64,000 nt of DNA. Origin: Rhodopirellula sp. (GTDB lineage Bacteria > Planctomycetota > Planctomycetia > Pirellulales > Thermoguttaceae). The stretch spans positions 1-64,000 of the forward strand of contig JAAYEH010000101.1 in the NCBI GenBank assembly GCA_012728855.1, given 5' to 3'. Below, in pieces: positions 25,042 to 33,560 of this stretch. The stretch's first letter is position 1, and every line of letters begins with the position of its first letter. Made by a program: the position numbers and the translations under genes. The notes under the pieces are model-generated. The model searched no databases and had not been told where the DNA came from. It saw only the letters and a list, made by a program, of their open reading frames with translations.

Positions 25042-25267
25042 GGGTCAGTTCGGCCAAATCCCAGTCGAGTCGACGAATGGCAGGGGAATGCATCCGCGAC
25101 AGCGCGTCGTCCAGCCCGAATACATCGATGTAGCCGGCGAGTGCTTCGCGCAGATCATCAATCGCCTCCTCTTCCGTCTCCCCCTCGCCGTAGGCTGGAA
25201 TGTCCGGCACGCGCGCGGTGAACCCGCCCTGTTCCAAGTCGGCAATCAATTCTACGAAAATAGCCAT
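25034..25267 (-). CDS. hicB: HicB-family antitoxin
   Basis: 77 residues from ATG 25267. It has the partial RNase-H-like HicB fold: FVELIADLEQGGFTARVPDIPAYGEGETEEEAIDDLREAL. A C-terminal DNA-binding segment is short or absent. The order here is antitoxin first, toxin second, the reverse of classical hicAB loci. The promoter at 25293 would give a leader of about 20 nt. Confidence 0.9.
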   Translation of the reverse strand: MAIFVELIADLEQGGFTARVPDIPAYGEGETEEEAIDDLREALAGYIDVFGLDDALSRMHSPAIRRLDWDLAELTRG

Positions 25268-25292
25268 ATCGCGCACCCCCAAGTACGCTTGA

Positions 25293-25298
25293 ATTATA
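25293..25298 (-). promoter_or_regulatory. Extended -10 promoter of hicBA
   Basis: On the minus strand the consensus TATAAT is preceded by TGC, making an extended -10 element (TGCTATAAT). The -35 region is poor, which extended -10 promoters tolerate. hicB starts about 25 nt downstream. Confidence 0.5.
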
Positions 25299-25302
25299 GC
25301 AC

Positions 25303-25524
25303 TTACGGCGAGGTGACGCCAGTGTCCTCCGATGGGTCGTCAACGCGTCGCAGCCCCAATTCACCTCCTACGCACGGCACGACATAGATTGCTTTTCGTA
25401 CGCCAGGCAGGTTCGGCGGCATGGTCCGTTCACCTTCACTCGTCGCCGGCCAGACCGCTTCGCGCGCCCCGCAGCCGGAACACCTCTGTGGATCGACTAC
25501 CCCATCGAAGTGCTGTAGCACCAA
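25303..25524 (-). pseudogene. Degenerate ferredoxin-domain remnant
   Basis: The frame reads VDPQRCSGCGAREAVWP, then KAIYVVP. This mirrors the C-terminus of the polyferredoxin at 28515-29897 (VDPQKCPGCGACEAVCP, then KAIWVAP). Two of the four iron-sulfur cysteines are changed (third Cys to Arg, fourth to Trp), each explicable by one base change, so the cluster could not form. No start with a ribosome-binding site is evident. It is probably a decayed copy of the end of that gene or of a paralogue. Confidence 0.7.
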
Positions 25525-25529
25525 AGCAC

Positions 25530-25988
25530 TTATCCGGCGTCCTTCAACTCGAACGTGAACTCGTTTGCCCCGTCTTCTGTCACGTCCGCCTTCAAGGTAC
25601 TGGTCCCGATCACGCGGACCTTCTTGGGAATGTTCGGATACTCTTTCGCCGCCGCGGCCGGCTGGCCGGGTTCCACGGGGACCGGATCGGCCATCGGCGG
25701 AAGGACCATCACTGAGTAGTTCCCCGGGGTCACGCCGGAAATGGCGGCGATCCCTTCGTCGTTCAGTTCGCCTCCCGCGGCCTCGCCCGTCTGTGGGTTG
25801 CTCAGATCAACGCGGCCTTCGGTGACCGGCTCTCCGCCGTAAGTCACCGTCACGGTGACGTCGGCCGTCGTTTTGCCGGAATGCGGCGTCGGATTGCCGC
25901 AACCGCCAAGAAGACCAGCAACGAGAAGCAGAGCAGCGGAGCATGCCAGGCAGGCAGACGGTTGTGAGATCGTTCGACAGTTTTTCAT
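25530..25988 (-). CDS. Small lipoprotein with carboxypeptidase-regulatory-like fold
   Basis: 152 residues from ATG 25988. The N-terminus is a lipoprotein signal with lipobox LLGGC (C30). The mature part (VTVTVTYGGEPVTEGRVDLSNPQTGEAAGGELNDEGIAAISGVTPGNYSVMVLPP) has the pattern of a transthyretin/CarboxypepD-regulatory-like beta-sandwich. Such small lipoproteins commonly accompany DUF1559 genes in planctomycetes. It lies about 90 bp downstream of one on the same strand. Function unknown, probably a surface or envelope component. Confidence 0.78.
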   Translation of the reverse strand: MKNCRTISQPSACLACSAALLLVAGLLGGCGNPTPHSGKTTADVTVTVTYGGEPVTEGRVDLSNPQTGEAAGGELNDEGIAAISGVTPGNYSVMVLPPMADPVPVEPGQPAAAAKEYPNIPKKVRVIGTSTLKADVTEDGANEFTFELKDAG

Positions 25989-26079
25989 GATTGGCCTCGA
26001 TAACGGAGATTTCCGGGGAACTGCAAAAGCAAACCGCGACGGCAGAAGCTGCAACGGCTCAGTATATACACGGAGCCAA

Positions 26080-27093
26080 TTAAAACTCGCCGATGACCTG
26101 GCCGTCATCGCGAGCGCACAGTTGCAGCAGGGTATCCAGGGGGATCGTCTCCGCTACAAAGCGAACTGAACCGTCCGTCAGCAAGACGTGCAGACCACCC
26201 GGGTGAAACGAGTTGATCACGGTGTTGGCCGAGTACTGAGTGCCAGCGGGAGTCGGGGCGCCCGAAAGCCAATAGGCATTGGGAGAATAACGAACGGTCG
26301 TCGTCCCTGCGCTATACCATCCACCTCCTGAAGCCAGCGGCAGCGGAGTCCGAGAATTCCAAGTCGACCAGCCGACATTCGCCCATCCGTGCCAGGCGCC
26401 CAGTTGGTTCGCGCTTCTTTCTCTTCCGTTGACTTGTCCCGATTGCTCGGCGACGAAAATGGTGTTCGAGGTGCCGTCGAGACAATCACCCATTCGTTTG
26501 CTGGCATCGGGCACAAGCATTCCATTATTGCAATTGCTCGAACCGCCATTGCACACAGGGCCGGTGCAAACATTGGTTCGGCCGATCGGGTCGGGCGTAG
26601 CGCCGCTGATGCCGACGTAGTCGACGACCATGCTCACCAAGCTGCCGGTGCTGTCGTCCGACAGGTCGAGGTCGCCGACATTGGTTGCGCCGTGCGGGCT
26701 GGAAGGGCAGACGAAACCGTCGATTCTCGCGGTGTACAACACGGGATTGCCGACCATACCGCTGTGAGCCCAAAAGTTTCCACTCGTGAAACTGATCAGA
26801 TCGTAGACCGATCCCTGTTCGATGTAAGGCAGTATGCCGACCCGCCAGTTGCATGCCCGAGATTGCGAGTTGTTCAGTTGAGAACCAATGGGAAAAGCTC
26901 GCATCGTGTCGTGATAGTTGTGCAAAGCCAAGCCAAGTTGCTTCATGTTGTTGGAGCATTGGCTCCGCCTGGCGGCCTCGCGCGCGGCCTGCACCGCTGG
27001 CAATAACAGAGCTATCAAGATACCGATGATCGCGATCACCACCAGCAGCTCAACGAGTGTAAAGGCTCGGACACGGTTTGGGTTGCGTACCAC
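26080..27093 (-). CDS. DUF1559 prepilin-like protein
   Basis: 337 residues, starting at GTG 27093 because AGGAG lies 7 nt upstream. N-terminal type IV prepilin/pseudopilin motif: short basic leader, then [24 protein letters not shown], with E5 after the predicted cleavage. The H-x-9-DG family module follows at the C-terminus ([21 protein letters not shown]). DUF1559 proteins are greatly expanded in planctomycetes and are thought to be pilin- or secretion-linked. About 80% identical over its length to the next upstream gene. Confidence 0.92.
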   Translation of the reverse strand: MVRNPNRVRAFTLVELLVVIAIIGILIALLLPAVQAAREAARRSQCSNNMKQLGLALHNYHDTMRAFPIGSQLNNSQSRACNWRVGILPYIEQGSVYDLISFTSGNFWAHSGMVGNPVLYTARIDGFVCPSSPHGATNVGDLDLSDDSTGSLVSMVVDYVGISGATPDPIGRTNVCTGPVCNGGSSNCNNGMLVPDASKRMGDCLDGTSNTIFVAEQSGQVNGRERSANQLGAWHGWANVGWSTWNSRTPLPLASGGGWYSAGTTTVRYSPNAYWLSGAPTPAGTQYSANTVINSFHPGGLHVLLTDGSVRFVAETIPLDTLLQLCARDDGQVIGEF

Positions 27094-27170
27094 GAAGCGA
27101 CTCCTAAAAGAAAGTGTGAGGAAAAAAGCAAGAAGCGAACGCCAGAGCCGCCCCTGGCGGCAGCAAACCG

Positions 27171-27198
27171 AGTATAGACCGATCTTCTCTCCGGTCAA
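27171..27198 (-). promoter_or_regulatory. Promoter of the downstream DUF1559 gene
   Basis: On the minus strand TTGACC (27198-27193), a 16-bp spacer and TATACT (27176-27171). The same two boxes with the same spacing precede the sister gene (28465-28438), and the flanking sequence is conserved, so promoter and gene were duplicated together. Confidence 0.65.
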
Positions 27199-27330
27199 TC
27201 GGAGTGAATGGCCCGGTGATTCTTCACTGTGCGGGGTTTTCCCGTTTGGCCGAATCCCTTTCCCTACGCCCCGACCGCACGTTCGGTAGTTGAAATTACC
27301 GGCTGCCGAGTCTCGTCGTCACGGGGTAAA

Positions 27331-28347
27331 TCAAAACTCGGCGATGACTCCGCCGTCATCCCGAGCACACAGTTGCCGAAGCGTGTTCATTTCGATCGTC
27401 TCCGCGACGAATCGAACGGAGCCATCCGTCAGCAAAACGTGCAGCCCGCCCGGGTGGTATGAGTTGAGCACCGTGTTGGCTGAATATCGGCTGCTCGCAG
27501 GAGTCGCGGCGCCCGAAAGCCAATAGGCATTCAGTTGGTAGCGAACGGTGGTCGTCCCGGCAGTATACCAGAAACCGCCCGCAGCCAGCGGCAGAGTCGT
27601 CCTCGCGTTCCAAGTCGACCAGCCGACATTCGCCCAGCCATGCCAGGCGCCGAGCGCGTTGGCGCTCTGCTCTCTTCCGTTCACCTGTCCCGACTGCTCC
27701 GCGACAAGAATGGTGTTCGAGGTGCCGTCCCGGCAAGTGCTTATTGGCTTGCTCGCGTCGGGAACCAGCATTCCATTATTGCAGTTGCTCGAACTGCTGG
27801 CGAGTACATCGCCGGTGCAAACGTTCGTCCGGCCGATCGGGTCGGGCGTGGTGCCGCTGATGCCGACATAATCGACGACCATGCTCACCAAACTCGGGTT
27901 GGCGGTATTGTCCGAAAGGTCAATGTCGCCGACATTGGTCGCGCCGTGCGGGCTGGAAGGACAGACAAATCCATCGATTCGCGCCGTGTAGAGAACGCTA
28001 TTGACCCCGAAACCACTATGAGCCCAGAAGCTTCCGCTCAAGAAATTGATCTGATCGTAGACTGTCTCCTGTTCCATGTAGGGTAGAATACCGACTCGCC
28101 AGTTGCATGCCCGAGAATTTGAGTTGTTCAGTTCCGAACCGATGGGAAATGCCCGCATCGTGTCGTGATAGTTGTGCAAAGCCAAGCCAAGTTGCTTCAT
28201 GTTGTTGGAGCATTGGCTCCGCCTGGCGGCCTCGCGCGCGGCCTGCACCGCCGGCAATAACAGAGCTATCAAGATACCAATGATCGCGATCACCACCAAC
28301 AATTCGACGAGGGTAAAACCTCGCCCGAGGTTTGACTTACGAGCCAT
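27331..28347 (-). CDS. DUF1559 prepilin-like protein (tandem paralogue)
   Basis: 338 residues, ATG 28347 with AAGGAA upstream. Same layout as its neighbour: basic leader [10 protein letters not shown], prepilin motif [53 protein letters not shown] and C-terminal [23 protein letters not shown]. Near-identical N-terminal halves at the DNA level indicate recent duplication or gene conversion. Expected in the inner membrane or pilus after prepilin peptidase processing. Confidence 0.92.
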   Translation of the reverse strand: MARKSNLGRGFTLVELLVVIAIIGILIALLLPAVQAAREAARRSQCSNNMKQLGLALHNYHDTMRAFPIGSELNNSNSRACNWRVGILPYMEQETVYDQINFLSGSFWAHSGFGVNSVLYTARIDGFVCPSSPHGATNVGDIDLSDNTANPSLVSMVVDYVGISGTTPDPIGRTNVCTGDVLASSSSNCNNGMLVPDASKPISTCRDGTSNTILVAEQSGQVNGREQSANALGAWHGWANVGWSTWNARTTLPLAAGGFWYTAGTTTVRYQLNAYWLSGAATPASSRYSANTVLNSYHPGGLHVLLTDGSVRFVAETIEMNTLRQLCARDDGGVIAEF

Positions 28348-28437
28348 AACACCGTTCCTTTACATAGGGAGTCAACGAAATGGCAAAGAGTGCGAGTGTG
28401 GCCGAGAGCCCAATTCCCTCCCGGTGGCGCCACATTG

Positions 28438-28465
28438 AGTATAGACCGATTCTTCCCTCGGTCAA
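28438..28465 (-). promoter_or_regulatory. Promoter of the upstream DUF1559 gene
   Basis: TTGACC (28465-28460) and TATACT (28443-28438) with a 16-bp spacer on the minus strand, identical boxes to those at 27198-27171. Confidence 0.65.
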
Positions 28466-28514
28466 CGGGGAATGAATGCCCCCGGCGATTTTTCGGGCTG
28501 TACGGTCTATTCCG

Positions 28515-29897
28515 TCAAATCTCCCCACGCTTCTCGCGGTGCGGTGCAACCCAGATCGCCTTGCGAGAATCAATTCGCTCCATCGACTCCAGCCGCTCGC
28601 CCCCCCTTTCATTGATCCCCGGGCAGACCGCTTCGCACGCGCCGCAGCCGGGACACTTCTGCGGGTCCACGCGGGGGGTCGTTATGTAGGTTTCGTAATC
28701 GAATACCAGTTCGATCGCCCCGTAGGGACAGGCATTACGGCAGATCGCGCACTCTCGCTCACCGTTTTCCGGAGACAGCAGGCATAAGCTCATGTCCAGT
28801 TTGGCCAGACCGATCGGATGCGACGGCTTGGCCTCCAGCATGAGCGGCGCGATGGCGCCGCTAGGACAGACCTCGGTGCAACGGCGGCAATCTTCCTTGC
28901 AGTAGCTCTGGTCGAAGCGGACTATCGGCGACAGATAGCCCACGATGGTTTCCGGCGACTGGTCCGGATGGAGAATTCCTTCCGGGCAGACGCGGAGACA
29001 GTTCCCGCACCGCAGGCAGAGCCAGGGAAACTGCCCCTCGCTCGCCGCGCCGGGAGGTCGGATCGGCGCCGCAGTCGAACGGCTCGCCGCAGCCCGCGCC
29101 CATCGAGCGACGCCGGCGCCCGCTGCCGCGGCCAGCGCCCCCGTGCCGAAGGAAAAGACCGCACGACGAGAGACTCGGATCGGTCCGCGATCAGAAGCTC
29201 TCCCGGCTTTTCGTACAACTCGCCCCGTTGCGGGCACGGAGCGCACACCACGAAACAGCAACTCTTGCGTTGCGCCTAGCGGGCAAACGCGCAGACACCA
29301 CGCATGGGGCCACAGCGCCGCGCTGGCGGCGATCAGCACCAGGCCGCCCAGAGCGGCCCACCCCGCGATGGCGGCGGGGTCGTGCCACAGCGTAAATGCA
29401 CCGCTGAAGATTGCCATCGGATCGAACCACAGCGCCAAGGGGTAGCCGAGCGCGGCCCCGGCGAGCGTGGCCACCGCGATCCACCGCCCCAGATACGGCA
29501 GCGAGGCAAAGGCGGTCTTCGCGCTGGGGCGCAGTCGCTGGAGGGGAGCCGTGCAGAGCCCAACGGGGCAGGCGTAGCGGCAGAACCATCGTCGCGAAAA
29601 CAACACCAGCATAAGAACGGGCAGGCCCACCCAAACTGCCGGCGGCAACGCCACGCGCCACCAACTGCCCAGGTCCGAGAACCACCCTGCCGTCACAGTC
29701 CGGCCCGCCAACGCCGACGCAATCAACACATAGGGGCTCAGCGCGGGCACCAATAACGGCGCCCAAGACCACGGCCGAACCAGGCCCGTCAACAACAGCA
29801 CCATCGCCGCGAAAAACACGCAGCGGATCAACAGCCGAATCGCTCGTTTTCGGCGGAGAGGATTTCGTGCGATGTCCTCACGCGGTTTGAGACGCAT
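28515..29897 (-). CDS. NapH/NapG-like membrane polyferredoxin fusion
   Basis: 460 residues from ATG 29897. The N-terminal half is NapH-like: about five membrane helices with WFCRYACPVGLC and WCLRVCPLGATQEL after paired helices. The middle contains a Tat-like SRRAVFSFGTGALAAAAGAG segment, as at the start of NapG. The C-terminal half has four iron-sulfur binding runs (CLRCGNCLRVCP, CKEDCRRCTEVCP, CAICRNACP, CPGCGACEAVCP). It probably passes quinol electrons across the membrane to ferredoxin-type clusters. No napA, napB or napC nearby, so the acceptor is unknown. The molybdate-type transporter next door (divergent) is suggestive. Confidence 0.82.
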   Translation of the reverse strand: MRLKPREDIARNPLRRKRAIRLLIRCVFFAAMVLLLTGLVRPWSWAPLLVPALSPYVLIASALAGRTVTAGWFSDLGSWWRVALPPAVWVGLPVLMLVLFSRRWFCRYACPVGLCTAPLQRLRPSAKTAFASLPYLGRWIAVATLAGAALGYPLALWFDPMAIFSGAFTLWHDPAAIAGWAALGGLVLIAASAALWPHAWCLRVCPLGATQELLFRGVRSVPATGRVVRKAGRASDRGPIRVSRRAVFSFGTGALAAAAGAGVARWARAAASRSTAAPIRPPGAASEGQFPWLCLRCGNCLRVCPEGILHPDQSPETIVGYLSPIVRFDQSYCKEDCRRCTEVCPSGAIAPLMLEAKPSHPIGLAKLDMSLCLLSPENGERECAICRNACPYGAIELVFDYETYITTPRVDPQKCPGCGACEAVCPGINERGGERLESMERIDSRKAIWVAPHREKRGEI

Positions 29898-29966
29898 TTC
29901 CGGCACATTCGTGCTCCAAGACAGAACCAATAGGGGGCTGAGTAACTAACTCAAACTGTAAACGGA

Positions 29967-30053
29967 GTTGAAAAGGGGACTGGCTCCGAGCGTGGTTTTG
30001 GCCCGGGACGGCCGAGGAAACGCCGGCCGCTCGGTGCCTGTCCCTTTTTCAAC
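29967..30053. repeat. Palindromic element, same family as 19849-19970
   Basis: 26-bp arms (29967-29992 and 30028-30053, few mismatches) with the signatures aaaaggggactggctccgag and gtgcctgtcccttttt. A preceding tract (aactcaaactgtaaacgg) recurs at 55543 beside another partial copy. The element separates the polyferredoxin gene from the divergent transporter operon. Confidence 0.7.
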
Positions 30054-30247
30054 GGTTAGCGTTTCAACCTACACTTGCCTTCGCCGACAAACCATACCAT
30101 AACGGATTGGCTTCGTCGCGTCACGAGCCAGTTCATGCGCATCGCCATCCTTCCAGTAGTCTTCTCAGCCCCGGACGGGTTGCCTTTGAAGAGGTTTCGG
30201 GATTCAATGAAAGGGCCTCGCCGGTTTCCAGCCCCAATGAGACACAG

Positions 30248-31840
30248 ATGTCGAAGCTTCCCAATACTATGCCCATGACACCCGCACCCGGTCGCCCAGC
30301 CCCTTGCGGCCGTGCCAACTCGGCACTGCTTCTGGTTCTCGCCACGATTGCCGCATTGGGCGGGCTCGTCCTGGTTCTGACGATGCTCGATCGCTCGGAG
30401 CACGGTGAATCGGCGGAAGAACTGAACTTGTTCTGCGCAGCGGGCTTGCGGCAGCCCGTCGAAGAAGTCGTCGCCGAGTACCAACGGCGATACCAGGTGC
30501 CGGTCCGTGTGCAGTACGGCGGGTCGAACACCCTGCTGAGCCAGATTGAAGCGGGTGGCGTCGGCGACCTGTACCTGGCTGGCGAAGAGATCTATGCCCA
30601 GCAGGCCAGACAAAAGGGCCTCGCCCGCGAGATCCTACCCATTGCCCTGCAGCGGCCGGTGATCGCCGTCGCAAAAGGCAACCCCAAGAGAATCGAGAAG
30701 CTCGACGACCTGCTGCGGGACGACGTCCGGGTAGCGCTAGCCAACCCGGATCAAGCCGCCATCGGCAAGCTGGCCCGGGACTTGCTGGAGTCGGCCGGCG
30801 TATGGACGAAGCTCCAGCGGCAGGTGACCGTGCGGGGAGTGTTCAAGCCCACGGTGACCGACCTGGCCAACGACCTGAAACTCGGCAGCGTCGACGCCGC
30901 GATTCTCTGGAACGCCACAGTCGCACAGTACCCGGAGTTGGAGGCGATTCGCTGTAATGCGTTGGAGGCTGGAACGGCTCGCATGGTGGTCTCCGTGCTG
31001 ACCTCGGCGAATCGGCCGCCGGCCGCGTTGCGATTTGCTCGGTACCTGACGGCGAAGGACCGCGGCCTTGGCGCATTCACCGCCAAGGGGTACGAAGTGG
31101 TCGACGCTGACCTCTGGGCCGAGTCGCCGGAGATCACGTTTTTCGTCGGGTCGGTGAATCGTCGGGCGATCGAAGACACGGTGAAGGCATTCCAACAGCG
31201 CGAAGGAGTCACTGTCAACACCGTTTACAACGGCTGCGGCATCCTCACCGCTCAGATGAAGAGCATCCGCGATAAGCAGTCCGGCGGTTTTCCCGATCTC
31301 TACATGGCCTGCGACGTTTACTATCTGCAGAACGTCAAGGAGTGGTTCCAGGAAGCGGCCGAAGTCTCCGACAACCAGATCGTGATGGTGGTCGAGAAAG
31401 ACAACCCCAAGAACATTCACGACCTTAAAGACCTCTTGCGTCCCGGGGTTCGCGTGGTCGTCGGCCAGCCCGAGCAGTGTACGATCGGCGCCCTGACCCG
31501 CCGAATGCTCGAAAACGAAGGGCTCTACGAAGGGGTAATGGAGAATGTCGTTTCGCAGACGGCCACTTCGGCGATGCTGCTTCCGGCCGTAACCACCGCC
31601 TCCGCCGACGTTGCCTTGGCCTACGATACCGACGCCTTGGCGGAACCCGGCCGGATCGAAATCGTCCGCATCGACTCGAAATACACCAAGGCCATCCAGC
31701 CGTTCGCCATCGCGAAGTCGAGCGAGCACAAGCAGCTCGCTCGCCGGCTCTTCCAGGCGCTGGCCGAATCGCAGGCGAAGTTCGAGGCGGCCGGCTTCGG
31801 TTGGCGAATGATTTGTCCCGCGCCCGGTTTTGAGGACTGA
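30248..31840 (+). CDS. ABC transporter substrate-binding protein with two tandem ModA-like domains
   Basis: 530 residues from ATG 30248. One N-terminal membrane/signal segment (SALLLVLATIAALGGLVLVLTML). Two homologous periplasmic binding domains follow: roughly residues 60-285 (LNLFCAAGLRQPVEEVVAEYQ, VQYGGSNTLLSQIEAG, DLYLAGEE) and 295-525 (ITFFVGSVNRRAIEDTVKAFQ, NTVYNGCGILTAQM, DLYMACDVYY). Both resemble molybdate/tungstate-type (ModA/WtpA) binding proteins, which normally have a single domain. modB- and modC-like genes follow directly. It presumably presents an oxyanion to the permease; whether both lobes bind is unknown. Confidence 0.85.
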   Translation: MSKLPNTMPMTPAPGRPAPCGRANSALLLVLATIAALGGLVLVLTMLDRSEHGESAEELNLFCAAGLRQPVEEVVAEYQRRYQVPVRVQYGGSNTLLSQIEAGGVGDLYLAGEEIYAQQARQKGLAREILPIALQRPVIAVAKGNPKRIEKLDDLLRDDVRVALANPDQAAIGKLARDLLESAGVWTKLQRQVTVRGVFKPTVTDLANDLKLGSVDAAILWNATVAQYPELEAIRCNALEAGTARMVVSVLTSANRPPAALRFARYLTAKDRGLGAFTAKGYEVVDADLWAESPEITFFVGSVNRRAIEDTVKAFQQREGVTVNTVYNGCGILTAQMKSIRDKQSGGFPDLYMACDVYYLQNVKEWFQEAAEVSDNQIVMVVEKDNPKNIHDLKDLLRPGVRVVVGQPEQCTIGALTRRMLENEGLYEGVMENVVSQTATSAMLLPAVTTASADVALAYDTDALAEPGRIEIVRIDSKYTKAIQPFAIAKSSEHKQLARRLFQALAESQAKFEAAGFGWRMICPAPGFED

Positions 31841-31859
31841 AGCGCAGCCCTGATATCGT

Positions 31860-32777
31860 ATGGCCCACGCTCCCATGCCAACTCACAACACCTCCCCCAA
31901 TCCCCATCGGCCGCCGAACGATGCGCGGTTCTATGCGGCATTGGGCGTATTGGGCGGCTTTTATGTGCTGGTGATCGTTGCGCTGCTGCTGGCCGACCTC
32001 GCCTACATGGCCACCAGCGACGCCACCGAGGCCGGCTGGATGCCCGACGTGGCTCGGCGGATCTCGCCGTGGCCGGCCGTGGCTCGCGCGCCGGCCAATG
32101 TTCTGGTCAACCTCTTGGCGGCGCTGGCCAAACCGGAGATCCGCTACGCCATTGTATTGAGCCTCGTTTCTTGTACGATCACGGCGATCGTCTCGCTCTG
32201 GGTGGCGGTGCCGCTGGGATACGTGCTAGCGCGGGTGCCGTTCCGCGGTCGAGGGCTGGTCGACCTGATTCTCGACATTCCCATTGTCCTGCCTCCGTTG
32301 GTGCTGGGGCTAAGCCTGCTGATTCTCTTCCAATTCTCGCCCCGCGCCGTCCGTGAGGCGGTGGTCTATCAGGTGCCGGCCGTGATCCTCGCCCAGTTCG
32401 TCGTGGCTTGCGCGTTTGCCGTACGTACGATGCAGGCGACCTTTCAACTGATCGACCCGCGCCGCGAACAGGTCGCACTGACTCTCGGCTGCAACCGGGC
32501 GCAGGCTTTCTGGCGAGTGGTGCTGCCGGAGTCCAAACGCGGAATCATCACCGCCGGCACGCTGGCATGGGCACGGGCACTGGGCGAGTTTGGTCCCCTG
32601 TTGATTTTCGCCGGGGCCACCCGCATGAAGACCGAGGTTCTTTCGACCACCGTCTTTCTGGAATTGAGCATCGGCAACCTGCCGGCGGCCGTGGCTGTCT
32701 CGATGATCATGATCGTCGCCGCCGCCGTGGTGCTGGCCATCATGCGGCTGGCCGGCAGCCGCGAGTGGATCCTTTAA
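31860..32777 (+). CDS. ModB-like ABC transporter permease
   Basis: 305 residues, inner membrane. Begins 20 bp after the binding-protein gene. About six to seven hydrophobic helices; the cytoplasmic coupling loop EAA motif appears as QVALTLGCNRAQAFWRVVLPESKRGIITAGTLAWARALGEFGPLLIFAG, typical of molybdate/tungstate permeases. The N-terminal region carries an extra helix and linker (residues 20-85). Works with the ATPase encoded downstream. Confidence 0.9.
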   Translation: MAHAPMPTHNTSPNPHRPPNDARFYAALGVLGGFYVLVIVALLLADLAYMATSDATEAGWMPDVARRISPWPAVARAPANVLVNLLAALAKPEIRYAIVLSLVSCTITAIVSLWVAVPLGYVLARVPFRGRGLVDLILDIPIVLPPLVLGLSLLILFQFSPRAVREAVVYQVPAVILAQFVVACAFAVRTMQATFQLIDPRREQVALTLGCNRAQAFWRVVLPESKRGIITAGTLAWARALGEFGPLLIFAGATRMKTEVLSTTVFLELSIGNLPAAVAVSMIMIVAAAVVLAIMRLAGSREWIL

Positions 32778-32780
32778 CCG

Positions 32781-32849
32781 GCAGCCCGGCTGCTACCATC
32801 AAGAAAAACGCTGGCGTCCCGACAACCGATAGCCGAGCAGCCGGGCTGC
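32781..32849. repeat. 14-bp inverted repeat between modB- and modC-like genes
   Basis: Perfect 14-bp arms (32781-32794 and 32836-32849) around a 41-nt loop, within the transporter operon. A processing or partial termination signal would reduce the downstream ATPase gene, but there is no T-run. Confidence 0.6.
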
Positions 32850-32872
32850 TGAAACAGAGATCGCCCCAAGCA

Positions 32873-33547
32873 ATGATTACTCTCGAAAACGTCGCGATCG
32901 AACAAGGTGAATTCCGCTTGACGGATGTCTCCTTTTCGATCCCCGCCGGCGCCTATGGAGTGCTGATGGGCGCGACCGGCTCCGGCAAGACCACCATCCT
33001 GGAAGCTGTCTGCGGTTTGCGACCGGTGGCAGGAGGGCGAATCCTCTTACCGGCGGGCGACGTGACGCACCTCCGCCCCAGCGAGCGAGATCTGGGCTAT
33101 GTGCCGCAGGACGGCGTGCTCTTCCCCTCGATGACCGTCGCCGAGCATCTCGCCTTCGCGTTGCACCTCCGCCGCTGGCCGGCGGCGGCGATTCGCCGCC
33201 GGGTTGGCGAGTTGGCGGCGATGCTCGCCATCGAACCGCTGCTGCCGCGACGTCCGCCGGGGCTCAGCGGCGGCGAGCGGCAGCGTGTGGCTCTCGGACG
33301 CGCCCTGGCCTTCCGCCCTTCGGTGCTCTGCCTCGATGAGCCGCTCAGCGCCCTGGATTCCGGCACCCGGCAGCGGATGTACTCGCTCTTGCAGAATGTC
33401 TGCCGGCAGACCGGTGTGACCGTTCTCCACGTCACGCACAGCCGCCGCGAAGCCCGCCGCCTCGGCGACACCCTCTTGCGACTGCACGACGGCAAAGTGG
33501 TCCGGGACGCCGCAACGGCGCCGAGAAATCCACAAACCGAGGCGTAG
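32873..33547 (+). CDS. ModC-like ABC transporter ATP-binding protein
   Basis: 224 residues from ATG 32873. Walker A GATGSGKTT (residues 33-41), Q-loop in GYVPQDGVLFPSMTV, signature LSGGERQRVALGRAL, Walker B SVLCLDEPLSALD and H-loop VLHVTHSRREA. It is short: the C-terminal regulatory (TOBE/mop) domain of classical ModC, about 130 residues, is missing. It energises the oxyanion permease. Confidence 0.9.
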   Translation: MITLENVAIEQGEFRLTDVSFSIPAGAYGVLMGATGSGKTTILEAVCGLRPVAGGRILLPAGDVTHLRPSERDLGYVPQDGVLFPSMTVAEHLAFALHLRRWPAAAIRRRVGELAAMLAIEPLLPRRPPGLSGGERQRVALGRALAFRPSVLCLDEPLSALDSGTRQRMYSLLQNVCRQTGVTVLHVTHSRREARRLGDTLLRLHDGKVVRDAATAPRNPQTEA

Positions 33548-33560
33548 CAATCAGTTCTTT

